The notes: generated by a model from the sequence alone, not told the origin. A stretch of 64,000 nt of DNA from Pseudomonas putida (GCF_030159595.1 NZ_BSKJ01000007.1:248001-312000); one strand, 5' to 3'; counted from the stretch's first letter, positions 15,465 through 24,628 are shown. A program made the numbers and translations.

Positions 15465-18400
15465 ATCATCTATGGAAGCAATTCAAAGGTTGGGGCTTAC
15501 CGTGGGTAACGCGCATTGGCCTGGCGCTGCCGCTGTTGCTTGGGTTGGCGGCCGTGCTGATGTTGGTCGCCATCTGGTGGCTCGGCCCGCAATGGACGTG
15601 GCGTGAGCAACAGCCACTGGCAAGTGTGGCGCACCGCAGCGTGGCAAGCCTGGTACTCATGCTCGTGCCGCTAGTTGGCTGGCTTGTGGTGCTGCGTACA
15701 CGCTTTCGCCGATTGCAAGCGGAACGCCGGCAGGCACTGGCCGTCGAACAGGATCGCGCGCTGCCGTTGGTGCAGGCGCAAGAGAAGGCGCTGAGCCAGG
15801 GGCTTGACCGCTACCTTGACAATGCAGGTGGGCGACGCGCGTTGTACCGGCTGCCCTGGTACCTGGTGATGGGCGATGAACAGTCTGGTAAAACCAGTTT
15901 CATCGACTGCACCGATCAGCGTTTTACCCTGACACGCATCGATCAGGTTCACGCACGAGGCCGACAGGCTGACGCGCTGGCCTACCCGGTGGGCTGGTGG
16001 GTCAGCGACGATGCTGTGCTCATCGACCCGCCCGGTGCTTTCATCAGCCAGAAGCCACTGGCGGGCTCGGCAGCCAACGCCCCCTCCGAGTCAGAGCCCT
16101 CTGTGCCGCCGGGGACCCAGGCCAGGTTGTGGGGCCATCTGTTGGGCTGGCTGTTGCGAAATCGCAGCCAGCGGGCGCTCAACGGCTTGGTGCTGGTGGT
16201 CGACTTGCCGGCGCTGCTGCATGGCATGCCTGAGCAGCGTACTGCGCTGGCCTACACCTTGCGCACACGCCTGTACGAAGTGAGCAGCCAACTGGGCTCG
16301 CGCTTGCCACTCTATGTGGTACTGAGCAAATTCGATTTGCTGGACGGTTTCGATCAGTTCTACAGCAAGCTCTCGGCCGCCAGGCGTGAAAACCTGTTGG
16401 GGTTCACCTTCAAACTGGATGCGGTTGACGCATTCGACGCCTGGCTGGATGAGTATGATGAGCACTACGGCCGGTTTCTCGGCTCGTTGCAAGAGCAACT
16501 TATCGATCAACTGGATGTACTGGTGAAGGCTCCACCGTGTGGGCGTCTGTTCTCGCTGTATGCACAGCTGATCGGGTTGCGTCCCATACTGCTGACATTT
16601 CTGCGCGAAACGCTGGTGAGTGACCGTTACTCCACGCCTGCTCTGGTACGCGGTGTGTATTGGTCGTCAGTGGTGCAGCAAGGCGAAATGCGCAACGCAT
16701 TTGTCCGTGAAGCAGCACAGCCCTACAAGACGAAACTTCCGCTGCGTGAAGGCAAGGCGCACGGCAAGGCGTTGGCCTATTTCATCCAGCACGCCTTCAG
16801 GCGGGTTATCTATCAGGAGGCCGGCCTGGCAGGCGACAACGTCCGGGTGGCGCGCAGCAAGCGTCAATTGCTGTGGGTCGGCTCGGGCGTGGGTATCCTT
16901 GCGTTCAGTGTCGCTATCGCGAGCTGGCAACGCTATTTCGATATCAATGGCTCCAAGGCTGCCAGCGTGCTCGCCAAAAGCCAGGAGTACAGCCATCATC
17001 AGGTCGATCAGCGTCTTGACCCGACCGGGCGCAACCTGTTGGCGCCACTGGACCAGATCCGCGATGCGGTGGCGGTGTTTGGTGGTTATCGCGTGGCATG
17101 GCCAGGGGTTGCCGATCTTGGCCTCTATCAAGGGCGCAACATTGGCCCCACGGTTGACGAAGCTTACCTGAGCTTGTTGTCCAGGCGTTTTTTGCCGGCC
17201 TTGGCCAGCGGCGTGATCGATGCCATGAGCGCAGCACCGCCAGGCAGCGAGCAACAGATGGCCGCGCTCAGGGTTTACCGGATGATCGAGGACCGCCGCA
17301 GTCGCCGGCCCGAATGGGTCGAGGACTGGATGGCGCGTCAGTGGCAACGGGCGTTCCCTGGCCAGGGGCAGTTGCAGCGTGACCTCATGCGCCATTTGAA
17401 GTACGCCCTGGCCTATGCCGATACCGACTTGCCGCAGTACCGTGAGCGTGTCAGCGAAGTGCAGCAGGCGTTGCGTAAATTGCCGTTGCCACAGCGGGTT
17501 TATGAGGGGCTGAAGCAACAGGCTCACGAGCAATTGCACACTGGCCTGAACCTGCGTCACCAGGTGGGCCCTGCATTCGATGTCGTGTATCAGCCGTCTT
17601 TCGGGGCCAGGCAAGGGGAAGAGGATGTACAGCTGTCCCCCATGCTCACAGCCAAAGGCTTCAGGGAGTACTTTGAACCGCGCAGCCAGCGGTTCGCTGA
17701 AATGGCGATGGTCGATCAGTGGGCGCTCGGGGAGCGCGCCCAACTCGACTATTCCAGCGTTGATCGAGATGCGCTGACCGAACGGTTGCACAACCTTTAC
17801 AGCGCCGATTACGTCGACAGCTGGCGTCGCGCCCTGAACGCCTTCACCGTAACGGACTTCCGTGATCTGGACCACGGTGTCACGGTCCTGGAACAATTGA
17901 CTGGCCCATCAGCACCTTTGCAGCGGCTGCTGCTTACGGTCTGGGATAACACGTCGCTTGTGCCACCAGCCGTTGTCGAGGCACCGGGCGAGGTGAGTTC
18001 GTTGCGGCCAGCAGCCGGCAAACCTGAGCAGCAGCAAGCACAGGCCATCCAGCGGGCTTTCGCAGGCCTGGGCGCCATGTTGCAGGTGACGGGAGACAAA
18101 CCGAGCTACTACGACGAAACCCTGGGTGCCGTAGCGGCGGTGCTGGACTATGCCAAGGCCGTCCAGGACAGCCCGGACCGTGGCAAGGCTGCACTGCAAG
18201 CCGTGCATCAGCGCTTCTCGATGACAGGGCAGGACCCGATTGGCACCCTGCAACGCGTTGCCACGGGTTTGCCGGAACCGATCAACCACCAAGTCAGAAA
18301 GCTTGCCGACCAGACCGCCCAAGTGCTGAACGTTGAAGCACTGCGCGAACTGGAGCGACGTTGGGATGCTGAGGTGTACAGCTTCTTCCAGCAACGTCTG

Positions 18401-19087
18401 GCAGGCCGCTACCCCTTTGTGGTGAGGGCACCTGATGCTTCACTGGATGACTTCGAAGCATTCTTTGGGCCCAAAGGGCGCCTGCAGCAGTTTAATGATC
18501 AGTATCTCAAGGTCTTCCTCAAGGACAACCTTGAGGCCTTGCAGTCTGGTCCGCACGGGCGGTCCTTGATTCGTCCCGACGTGATTGAGCAGCTTGAGCT
18601 GGCCGAACGGATTCGTGAAACCTTCTTCGATCAACGCGGCAAGCTGAGTGTGCAGTTCAGTATCGAGCCGTTGGGGCTCAGTGCGAACCAGCGTACCAGC
18701 CTGCTGGACCTGGATGGGCAGTTGATCGCCTACACCCATGGGCCGACCCAGATCACCGGTATCGTCTGGCCCAATACCATGGGGCAACAGGTGCGCAGCA
18801 ACCTGACGTTGCTCAGGCAAAACGGCAATAGCAGCAGCCTTGAGTACCGTGGACCCTGGTCGATGTTCCGCTTGCTCAGCCGTGGCTCGCTCAATGGGCG
18901 GACGGCAACCAGCGTGGACCTGAGCTTCAGGACGGGTGACGGTGTGATGCGCTATCGGTTGAATGCTGAAAAAGCCTTCAATCCCATTACCCAACAACCG
19001 TTCAAAGGTTTCCGCTTGCCACGCGGGTTATTGCAACCGTCACCCAGGGTTGCTCAGTTGGAGCAACCGCATGGGCAGCTTTTATGA
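15461..19087 (+). CDS. tssM: Type VI secretion membrane protein TssM (IcmF)
   Basis: 1208 residues, full length for TssM. Two N-terminal membrane segments (about residues 15-45 and 60-85) precede a cytoplasmic NTPase-like domain with the intact Walker A GDEQSGKT at about 137-144. A third membrane segment is near residue 470 (LLWVGSGVGILAFSVAIASW). A long periplasmic region ends in the IcmF C-terminal domain (PWSMFRLLSRGSLNG). With TssJ and TssL it forms the envelope complex; neither of those is encoded nearby. It overlaps tssA by an ATGA and ends 24 bp from a converging flavoprotein gene. Confidence 0.9.
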   Translation: MNHLWKQFKGWGLPWVTRIGLALPLLLGLAAVLMLVAIWWLGPQWTWREQQPLASVAHRSVASLVLMLVPLVGWLVVLRTRFRRLQAERRQALAVEQDRALPLVQAQEKALSQGLDRYLDNAGGRRALYRLPWYLVMGDEQSGKTSFIDCTDQRFTLTRIDQVHARGRQADALAYPVGWWVSDDAVLIDPPGAFISQKPLAGSAANAPSESEPSVPPGTQARLWGHLLGWLLRNRSQRALNGLVLVVDLPALLHGMPEQRTALAYTLRTRLYEVSSQLGSRLPLYVVLSKFDLLDGFDQFYSKLSAARRENLLGFTFKLDAVDAFDAWLDEYDEHYGRFLGSLQEQLIDQLDVLVKAPPCGRLFSLYAQLIGLRPILLTFLRETLVSDRYSTPALVRGVYWSSVVQQGEMRNAFVREAAQPYKTKLPLREGKAHGKALAYFIQHAFRRVIYQEAGLAGDNVRVARSKRQLLWVGSGVGILAFSVAIASWQRYFDINGSKAASVLAKSQEYSHHQVDQRLDPTGRNLLAPLDQIRDAVAVFGGYRVAWPGVADLGLYQGRNIGPTVDEAYLSLLSRRFLPALASGVIDAMSAAPPGSEQQMAALRVYRMIEDRRSRRPEWVEDWMARQWQRAFPGQGQLQRDLMRHLKYALAYADTDLPQYRERVSEVQQALRKLPLPQRVYEGLKQQAHEQLHTGLNLRHQVGPAFDVVYQPSFGARQGEEDVQLSPMLTAKGFREYFEPRSQRFAEMAMVDQWALGERAQLDYSSVDRDALTERLHNLYSADYVDSWRRALNAFTVTDFRDLDHGVTVLEQLTGPSAPLQRLLLTVWDNTSLVPPAVVEAPGEVSSLRPAAGKPEQQQAQAIQRAFAGLGAMLQVTGDKPSYYDETLGAVAAVLDYAKAVQDSPDRGKAALQAVHQRFSMTGQDPIGTLQRVATGLPEPINHQVRKLADQTAQVLNVEALRELERRWDAEVYSFFQQRLAGRYPFVVRAPDASLDDFEAFFGPKGRLQQFNDQYLKVFLKDNLEALQSGPHGRSLIRPDVIEQLELAERIRETFFDQRGKLSVQFSIEPLGLSANQRTSLLDLDGQLIAYTHGPTQITGIVWPNTMGQQVRSNLTLLRQNGNSSSLEYRGPWSMFRLLSRGSLNGRTATSVDLSFRTGDGVMRYRLNAEKAFNPITQQPFKGFRLPRGLLQPSPRVAQLEQPHGQLL

Positions 19088-19111
19088 CGTCATGTCTCGT
19101 GGTGGTCATGC

Positions 19112-20788
19112 TTAGCGCAAACCGCTCAATGCTCTACCGGCGAGGTACCCAAAGGTCATCCCCGGCCCAAGGGTAATGCCACCGCTCGGGTAGTGCCCAC
19201 CCATCACGCTGTGCATGTCGTTACCCACCGCAAACAGCCCGGGTATCGGCTGCCCTGCGTGGTCCAGCACACGGGCCGAGGCGTCGGTGCCCAGGCCGGC
19301 GAAGGTGCCCAGGCTGCCCGGCAGCAGCTTCACGGCGTGAAACGGCCCATGCAGCAAGGGCCGCAGCGTCGGGTTGGGGGTTTGCAACGGTTCGCCCTGA
19401 GCCCGGTTGTAGGTCGATGCGCCACGCTGGAAAACGGGGTCCTTACCTTGGGCTGCATGCTGGTTGAAGTCTTCCACCGTGCGCTGCAGCTGCGCGGCAT
19501 CGATCCCGCAGCGCTGCGCCAGTTCCGCCAGGCTGGCGCTACTGTGCAAGTAGCCACTACGTTGATAGAAACGGGTCGGGAACGGAAAGGGCTTGGCCCA
19601 GCCAATGCCGTAGCGACGTTGTGCTGCGTGGTCGCAGACCAGCCAGGCTTCAGGTGCTTCGCCGTGCGGTGTAGCGGCAAACAGTGCGTTCATGAAGTCA
19701 TGGTAGCAATCGGCTTCGTTGACGAAGCGTCGGCCATCGCGACGTACCGCGATGAAGCCAGGTTTGGCGCGATCGATCAGGTGCGGGAAATGGCCGAAAC
19801 TGCCATCGCCGCGTGGCACCTTCGATACAGGTGCCCAGGCGCCAGCCTGGGCCAGTGCCGTACTGACCAGGCCACCCGCTTGTTCACCCAGCCGCAGGCC
19901 GTCGCCGCTGTTTTCCCTGGGTGCTGCGGAGTAGTGCTGGTCACCCTGCGGCGCATGCGGCATCAGTTGCGCGATGCGCTGGCGATCATGCGGGAAGCCA
20001 CCGCAGGCCAACACCACACCACGGCGTGCCTGGATGACCTGGCCGTCGGCAAACAGTGCGCCACTGACCCGGCCTTCGCCCAGCAGGTGGCTGGCCGGTT
20101 TGTCGGTCAGCAGTGTCACATCAAGGTCGAGGGCGCTGCGCAGCAGGCGCGCCACCAGCGCGTTGCCATTGACCAGTTGCAGGCCGCGCCGGTGCAGCAG
20201 CAGGTCGCGGGCATGGCGCAGCAGGCGTTTGCCCACATGCAGCGCCGCCTTGGCCGAGCGGGTGGCATTGAAGAAGGCGGCCATGTCGGTGCCACCGGCA
20301 ATGCCCATGCCGGCCAGGCTGACGATGTCCAGCGGCGGGCGTAACCTGTGCAACCAAGGCCCGAGCAGGCGCCCGTCATAGGGCAGCGCACACAGCGAAC
20401 GACCGCCGTGTGCGCTGCCATCGCCTTCATGCATGTCGGGCATGCGGCTGCCGCTCTGGAACTGTACGGCAGTGTGCTGCTGGAAAAACGCCACCATTCC
20501 CGGGCCATGGCGCAGGAACGCGCGTTGACGCGTGTCCAGCTCGTGGGTGTGGGTTTGCGTGCGCAGGTAGCGCTTTGGGGCATCGTCGGTTTCGATGATG
20601 CCCTCGGCAATGGCCAGCGGGTTGCGCGGTATCCACAACCAGCCCCCCGACCAGGCGCTGGTGCCGCCCAGCTGACTGGCTTTTTCCGCAACGATCACAT
20701 GCAAGCCGTGATGCGCGGCGGTTACGGCGGCCGCCAGGCCCGAGGCGCCGGAGCCAATGACGAGTACGTCACATTCGAGGGGTTGCAT
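19112..20788 (-). CDS. FAD-dependent dehydrogenase of the 3-ketosteroid-dehydrogenase type (paralogue 2)
   Basis: 558 residues. CDVLVIGSGASGLAAAVTA starts the FAD fold, GGTSAWSGGWLWIPRNPLA follows, and GLFAVGNDMHSVMGGHYPSGGITLGPGMTFGYLAGRAL closes it. It is closest to the protein at 4738-6450; the same internal landmarks occur (PDMH, YDGRLLGPWL, MAAFFNATRSAKALHV-like, AGLGTDASARVLDHAGQPI). It is the last gene of an aroE-like/flavoprotein/NIPSNAP operon. Together with paralogue 3 it suggests successive ring dehydrogenations of one substrate, or chemistry on two related ones. Confidence 0.8.
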   Translation of the reverse strand: MQPLECDVLVIGSGASGLAAAVTAAHHGLHVIVAEKASQLGGTSAWSGGWLWIPRNPLAIAEGIIETDDAPKRYLRTQTHTHELDTRQRAFLRHGPGMVAFFQQHTAVQFQSGSRMPDMHEGDGSAHGGRSLCALPYDGRLLGPWLHRLRPPLDIVSLAGMGIAGGTDMAAFFNATRSAKAALHVGKRLLRHARDLLLHRRGLQLVNGNALVARLLRSALDLDVTLLTDKPASHLLGEGRVSGALFADGQVIQARRGVVLACGGFPHDRQRIAQLMPHAPQGDQHYSAAPRENSGDGLRLGEQAGGLVSTALAQAGAWAPVSKVPRGDGSFGHFPHLIDRAKPGFIAVRRDGRRFVNEADCYHDFMNALFAATPHGEAPEAWLVCDHAAQRRYGIGWAKPFPFPTRFYQRSGYLHSSASLAELAQRCGIDAAQLQRTVEDFNQHAAQGKDPVFQRGASTYNRAQGEPLQTPNPTLRPLLHGPFHAVKLLPGSLGTFAGLGTDASARVLDHAGQPIPGLFAVGNDMHSVMGGHYPSGGITLGPGMTFGYLAGRALSGLR

Positions 20789-20830
20789 GAAGGGGGTCCG
20801 CTCAGGCGTTGGTAGAAGATGGCGCGCGCT

Positions 20831-21151
20831 TTACTGCAGCGGCGAAAAGCCGGTGGGCCGCAGCAGCCGCGATTGCAGGCGCACAACGGCCCCCAGCTCG
20901 CGGTTAAGCCGCGAAAACGCTGCCCAGCGCGGGTCCGCCGCCATGGCTGTGCGCCGTGCGATGCGATCGTCGAGGCTGGCATAGCCCCAGATGTGCACCA
21001 CCTGGTTGACGTCACCGAATTCGCTGGTGAAAAAGCCGACCAGGTTGCCCAGGTGTTCGCTTTGCACTTCCAGCGCATGGCTTTGGTACAGGGCTAGCCA
21101 GTCGGCCATTTTCAGTGGGTCGAGGGTGTAGGTTCTCAGTTCGTAGTACAT
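20831..21151 (-). CDS. NIPSNAP-family protein
   Basis: 106 residues opening MYYELRTYTLDPLKMADWLALYQSHALEVQSEHLGNLVGFFTSEFGDVNQVVHIWGYASLDDR, the classic NIPSNAP dimeric alpha/beta-barrel pattern (YELRTY, VxHIWxYxSLxDR). Such small proteins are often found with catabolic oxidoreductases; their precise role is not known. It overlaps the start-end junction with the upstream flavoprotein by 16 bp and precedes paralogue 2 by 42 bp. Confidence 0.85.
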   Translation of the reverse strand: MYYELRTYTLDPLKMADWLALYQSHALEVQSEHLGNLVGFFTSEFGDVNQVVHIWGYASLDDRIARRTAMAADPRWAAFSRLNRELGAVVRLQSRLLRPTGFSPLQ

Positions 21152-22869
21152 GCCGGGATCTCCGTGTGGGTGGCCGGCGCCTGCAGGCGCGCGGTGATGT
21201 GGTTGGCAGCGAGCCAGCCGAAGGTGAGGGCAGGGCCCAGGGTGATGCCGGGGCCGGGGTAGGTCCCCTTCATCAGTGAGTTCATGTCGTTGCCGACCGC
21301 ATACAGCCCGGCAATTGGCTGGCCGCTACGGTCAAGCACGTTGGCATCGGCGTTGGTTACCAGGCCACGCGCCGAACCGAGGTCGCCGGTGTGAATGCGG
21401 ATGGCGTAGAACGGCCCGCTGCTCAAGGGCGCCAGGCAGGGGTTGGGCGTGTGTTGCGGGTCGCCCATGTAGCGGTTGTAGCTGTTGCCGCCTTTGCCGA
21501 ACGCGCGGTCGATGCCATTGCGGGCATCGGTGTTGAACTGCTCAAGAGTTTGCGCGAACACTTGCGGGTCGAGGCCGATGGCCTGGGCCAAGGCTTGCGG
21601 TGTAGCGGCCCGGTACAGGTAGCCGGCGTCGATCAACGCCTGGTTGTTCACAGGCTTGGGCCGCGCCAGGCCGAGCCCATAGCGGTTCATCGCCTCGGCA
21701 TCGCAAACCAGCCAGCAGCTGGCAATGCCGTTGGCGAACATGGTCTGCACGAAGTGGTGGTAGGAGTCGGACTCGTTGACGAAGCGCCGTCCGGTCGGGT
21801 CTACCGCAATCACGCCAGGCTTGGCGCGGTCGGTGACCAGGTGCGGGAAGCGTTCACGCCCGCCACCTGCATGGCGCCGTTCGGAAACCGGTGCCCAGAA
21901 GAAGTTGGCCGCCAGGCCTTCGCCCTCGGCTGCCGACACTGCCTGACCAAGGCGCAGGGCGGCACCGTCGTTGCAGGCGGGTGACATGGTCAGGTGCGGC
22001 GCTTGCTGGGCGGGGCGGTAGCTGGCGGCCAATGCGCCTGCAGCGAACCCGCCCATGGCGCACACCACGCCGCCACGGGCCTGTACCCGCTGACGCTGGC
22101 CCTCGTGCAGTACAACCACGCCGGTGACCACGCCGCGCTCGACGATCAGCTCTTCGGCTTCGCTACGCAACCACAGCTGCGTGCCGTGGGCGAAGGCGCT
22201 GGTGGCCAGGCGGGCGATCAAGGCGTTGCCGGTGGTAAGCCGAGTGCCACGCGGGTGCTGCAGGCGGTCCCGCGCGTAGCGCGCCATCAGTTTCAGACAA
22301 TGCCACAACGCGCTAGGCGAGCGGCGAATGCTGAGGAAATGCTGGATATCCACGCGGTTCACCATCATGCCGCCGAACAGCAACATGCCGGGCGGTGGCA
22401 TCTGCAGGTCCTTGAAGCGCTGGCCGAGGTGCTTGCCGTCGTACTCGACCATTTCCAGTGCCCGGCCGAACTGCGTGGCGCCGGGCGCATCCGGGTAATA
22501 GTCGGGCGAGTGCGGGCGCAAGGCATAGCGCAGTTCGGTGTGTTGCTCCAGCCAGCGCAGCGCCTGGTGCCCATGCTCGATGAAGGCGTCGCCCAGCGTG
22601 GGGTCGTAACCGTCACCGATCACATGCTTGAGGTAGGTGCGCATGGCCTCGGGGGAGTCCTTGGCCCCGGCGTCGCGGGCCTGATCGGTGCCGTACAGCC
22701 ACACCGCACCGCCGGAAATCGCCGAGGTGCCGCCAAAGTGCTCGGCCTTTTCCACGACCAGCACCTTCAGCCCGCGGCGGGCCGCCGTGGCCGCCGCGGC
22801 CAAGCCGCCGGCGCCACTGCCCAGTACCACCAGGTCAACGCTGTGTTGAGTGTGTTCAAGCATCGCCAT
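21136..22869 (-). CDS. FAD-dependent dehydrogenase of the 3-ketosteroid-dehydrogenase type (paralogue 3)
   Basis: 577 residues with VDLVVLGSGAGGLAAAATAARRG and GGTSAISGGAVWLYGTDQA at the N terminus. The C-terminal FAD segment is GLYAVGNDMNSLMKGTYPGPGITLGPALTFGWLAANHI. It is more distant from paralogues 1 and 2 than they are from each other: AISGG replaces AWSGG and the PDMH stretch is missing. It lies four bases after the AroE-like gene, so both are surely co-transcribed. The product of the AroE-like step may be its substrate. No signal peptide or membrane segment is present. Confidence 0.8.
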   Translation of the reverse strand: MAMLEHTQHSVDLVVLGSGAGGLAAAATAARRGLKVLVVEKAEHFGGTSAISGGAVWLYGTDQARDAGAKDSPEAMRTYLKHVIGDGYDPTLGDAFIEHGHQALRWLEQHTELRYALRPHSPDYYPDAPGATQFGRALEMVEYDGKHLGQRFKDLQMPPPGMLLFGGMMVNRVDIQHFLSIRRSPSALWHCLKLMARYARDRLQHPRGTRLTTGNALIARLATSAFAHGTQLWLRSEAEELIVERGVVTGVVVLHEGQRQRVQARGGVVCAMGGFAAGALAASYRPAQQAPHLTMSPACNDGAALRLGQAVSAAEGEGLAANFFWAPVSERRHAGGGRERFPHLVTDRAKPGVIAVDPTGRRFVNESDSYHHFVQTMFANGIASCWLVCDAEAMNRYGLGLARPKPVNNQALIDAGYLYRAATPQALAQAIGLDPQVFAQTLEQFNTDARNGIDRAFGKGGNSYNRYMGDPQHTPNPCLAPLSSGPFYAIRIHTGDLGSARGLVTNADANVLDRSGQPIAGLYAVGNDMNSLMKGTYPGPGITLGPALTFGWLAANHITARLQAPATHTEIPACTTN

Positions 22870-22873
22870 GGCC

Positions 22874-23683
22874 TCAGATCTCCAGCGGCGTCACGCCCAT
22901 GAAGGCGCCAAGGTGGCCGAGTTGGGCGTAGGCCATTTCCGGGCCCGTCTGGATCGCGCAGCCTACTTGCCGCGCGCGGTTCAGCAGTGGGGTGATCTCG
23001 GGCGAGGTGACCACGTCGGCGACCAGGGTGTCGGGCTGCAGGGTAGCCAGCAGGGCGGCGGGCAATGGCAGCTCCGCGCTTGTGCCCATGCCGACCGGGG
23101 AGGCGTTGGCCACCAGGTCGAAGTCTTCCAGCCCACCGAACTGCGTGCTGACCGTAAGCCCAGGGAAGGCATTGCCGAGCAGTTCGCACACCGCACCCAC
23201 ACGTGCTGTGCTGGGGTCGCTGAGGGTAATGCTGGCAATACCTGCCTCGCCCAGTGCATAGGCGATGGCACTGCCAACACCGCCACAACCGATCACCAAT
23301 GCCCGCTTGCCCGTCGGCTCGAACCCCTGTTTGCGCGCAGCCCCCAGGAAGCCGGCGCCGTCCACGTTGTCGCCCAGCAAGCGCCCGTCACGCTCGCGGC
23401 GTATCACATTGACCGAGCCCAGCGCCGCTGCGCGTGCGCTCAGGCCGTCCAGGCGGTTGGCCAGGGCCTGCTTGTACGGCACGGTGACCACGCAGCCGCG
23501 CAGGTTTTGCCAGCCGCGCAGCGCGCCGGCAAAGCTGTCCAGCGCTGCCTCGTGCAGGTCGACGGGCAGCATGGCGAGGTTGCAGTTGTTATGGGTGAAC
23601 CAGGTGTTGAAGTTTTCCGGGGATTTCACCTGGGCGATGGGCGAACCGACGATAGCGACCAGTTCAGTTGAACCACGCATCAT
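22874..23683 (-). CDS. Shikimate dehydrogenase-family protein (AroE paralogue)
   Basis: 269 residues with the AroE fold: VTVPYK with catalytic Lys71, GDNVDG with catalytic Asp108, and the NADP-binding loop GCGGVGSAIAYALGEAG. In the substrate motif the usual SKS is VKS, so the first of the two serines that hold the shikimate carboxylate is lost while the second is kept (Ser21). This points to a catabolic paralogue with a changed substrate rather than to aromatic amino acid biosynthesis; P. putida is known to hold several AroE relatives. First gene of the operon, divergent from an IclR regulator across PcaR-like sites. The start may be this ATG or the next codon, also ATG. Confidence 0.8.
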   Translation of the reverse strand: MMRGSTELVAIVGSPIAQVKSPENFNTWFTHNNCNLAMLPVDLHEAALDSFAGALRGWQNLRGCVVTVPYKQALANRLDGLSARAAALGSVNVIRRERDGRLLGDNVDGAGFLGAARKQGFEPTGKRALVIGCGGVGSAIAYALGEAGIASITLSDPSTARVGAVCELLGNAFPGLTVSTQFGGLEDFDLVANASPVGMGTSAELPLPAALLATLQPDTLVADVVTSPEITPLLNRARQVGCAIQTGPEMAYAQLGHLGAFMGVTPLEI

Positions 23684-23764
23684 GCTGACCTCCTTATTGG
23701 CGTTGTTATGGCGATAAGGGTGAAGCAGAGGGGCGTGGGTAACAATGCGCTAATCGGTGGTTTG

Positions 23765-23799
23765 GTGCGATAATCGCAGTCATGATCCGGTTATCGCAG
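23765..23799. promoter_or_regulatory. Type-B (PcaR-like) operator pair between aroE-like and iclR genes
   Basis: GTGCGATAATCGCAG (23765-23779) matches the PcaR-type consensus at 13 of 15 positions and contains a TGCGAT-A-ATCGCA palindrome. A second half-site, GGTTATCGCAG (23789-23799), repeats 20 bp downstream in the same orientation. The spacing suggests an IclR-family dimer pair controlling both divergent promoters. Confidence 0.6.
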
Positions 23800-23837
23800 T
23801 GGCCGGCTGTTTTTCTCCCCGCTTGCGAGTTGAATGC

Positions 23838-24608
23838 ATGAATACACCCGCCATTCACCCCCGTGACCTGATTGCCGGCTTGCAGAAAGGCCTGGCGCTG
23901 ATGCAACTGTTCAGCGCCGAGCAACCACGCCTGAGCGTGCCGCAGGCGGCCAGGCTGTCTGGCCTTACGCCCAGCGCCGCACGGCGCTTTTTATTGACCT
24001 TGGTGCATGAGGGCTTTGCTGAAACCGACAGCCGCGAGTACTGGCTGACGCCCAAGGCATTGCGCCTTGGCCAGGCGTATGTCGACTCGGCGCAATTGCC
24101 GCGCATGCTGCGGCCGATCGTCGAGCAGGTGGCACGGCAGACCCAGGAGCATGTATCGGTGGGTACCCGCGATGGCGACGAGATCATCCACCTGGTGCGC
24201 AGCCGCTACAGCCATGTGGCGTCGTTGTCGATCAGGCCCGGCTCGCGGGTGCCGATGTACTGCACGGCGGGGGGGCGGATATGGCTGGCCTGGCTGGAAG
24301 AAAACGAGCGGGATGACTACTTCGTACGCAACCCGCTGCGGGCATTGACGCCCTATACACAGACTGACCGTGGGCTGCTGGAGGCGGAGTTGCTGCGGGT
24401 GAAAACGCAGGGCTTCTGCATTGTCGACCAGGAATATGAGATGGGTATGCGTGTGCTGGGGGTACCGCTGCTGGATCGGGCCGGGCAGTTGAAAGCAACG
24501 CTCACCATTACGACCCATGCTTCGCGCCTGAGCGTGGATGAAATTCGGTTGCGGTATCTGCCGACGCTGTATGAGGCGCAGGCGCTGCTACGGCCGGTGA
24601 TGGATTGA
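23838..24608 (+). CDS. IclR-family transcriptional regulator (regulator 2, PcaR/PobR-like)
   Basis: 256 residues. HTH at about 20-75 (LQKGLALMQLFSAEQPRLSVPQAARLSGLTPSAARRFLLTLVHEGF), then an IclR ligand domain (ISIRPGSRVPMYCTAGGRIWLAWL, GFCIVDQEYEMGMRVLGVPLLDRAG). The 'LIAGLQKGLA' opening and the 'GSRVPMYCTA' stretch resemble the PcaR/PcaU/PobR branch. ATG at 23838 is chosen; the frame is open from 23757 but that start would lie on the operator. It is divergent from the aroE-like operon and probably also acts at the type-B sites at 6547, 7433 and 11028. Confidence 0.85.
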   Translation: MNTPAIHPRDLIAGLQKGLALMQLFSAEQPRLSVPQAARLSGLTPSAARRFLLTLVHEGFAETDSREYWLTPKALRLGQAYVDSAQLPRMLRPIVEQVARQTQEHVSVGTRDGDEIIHLVRSRYSHVASLSIRPGSRVPMYCTAGGRIWLAWLEENERDDYFVRNPLRALTPYTQTDRGLLEAELLRVKTQGFCIVDQEYEMGMRVLGVPLLDRAGQLKATLTITTHASRLSVDEIRLRYLPTLYEAQALLRPVMD

Positions 24609-24628
24609 GGCTGCATGGCAGGGACCCA

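Noticed and set aside
4738-22869. Steroid degradation locus, suggested by three ketosteroid-dehydrogenase-like proteins
   Set aside because: No other steroid-pathway genes (hydroxylases, Mce transport, KstR) are present; the AroE-like, Gfo/Idh and sugar-isomerase genes fit a smaller polyhydroxylated ring better.
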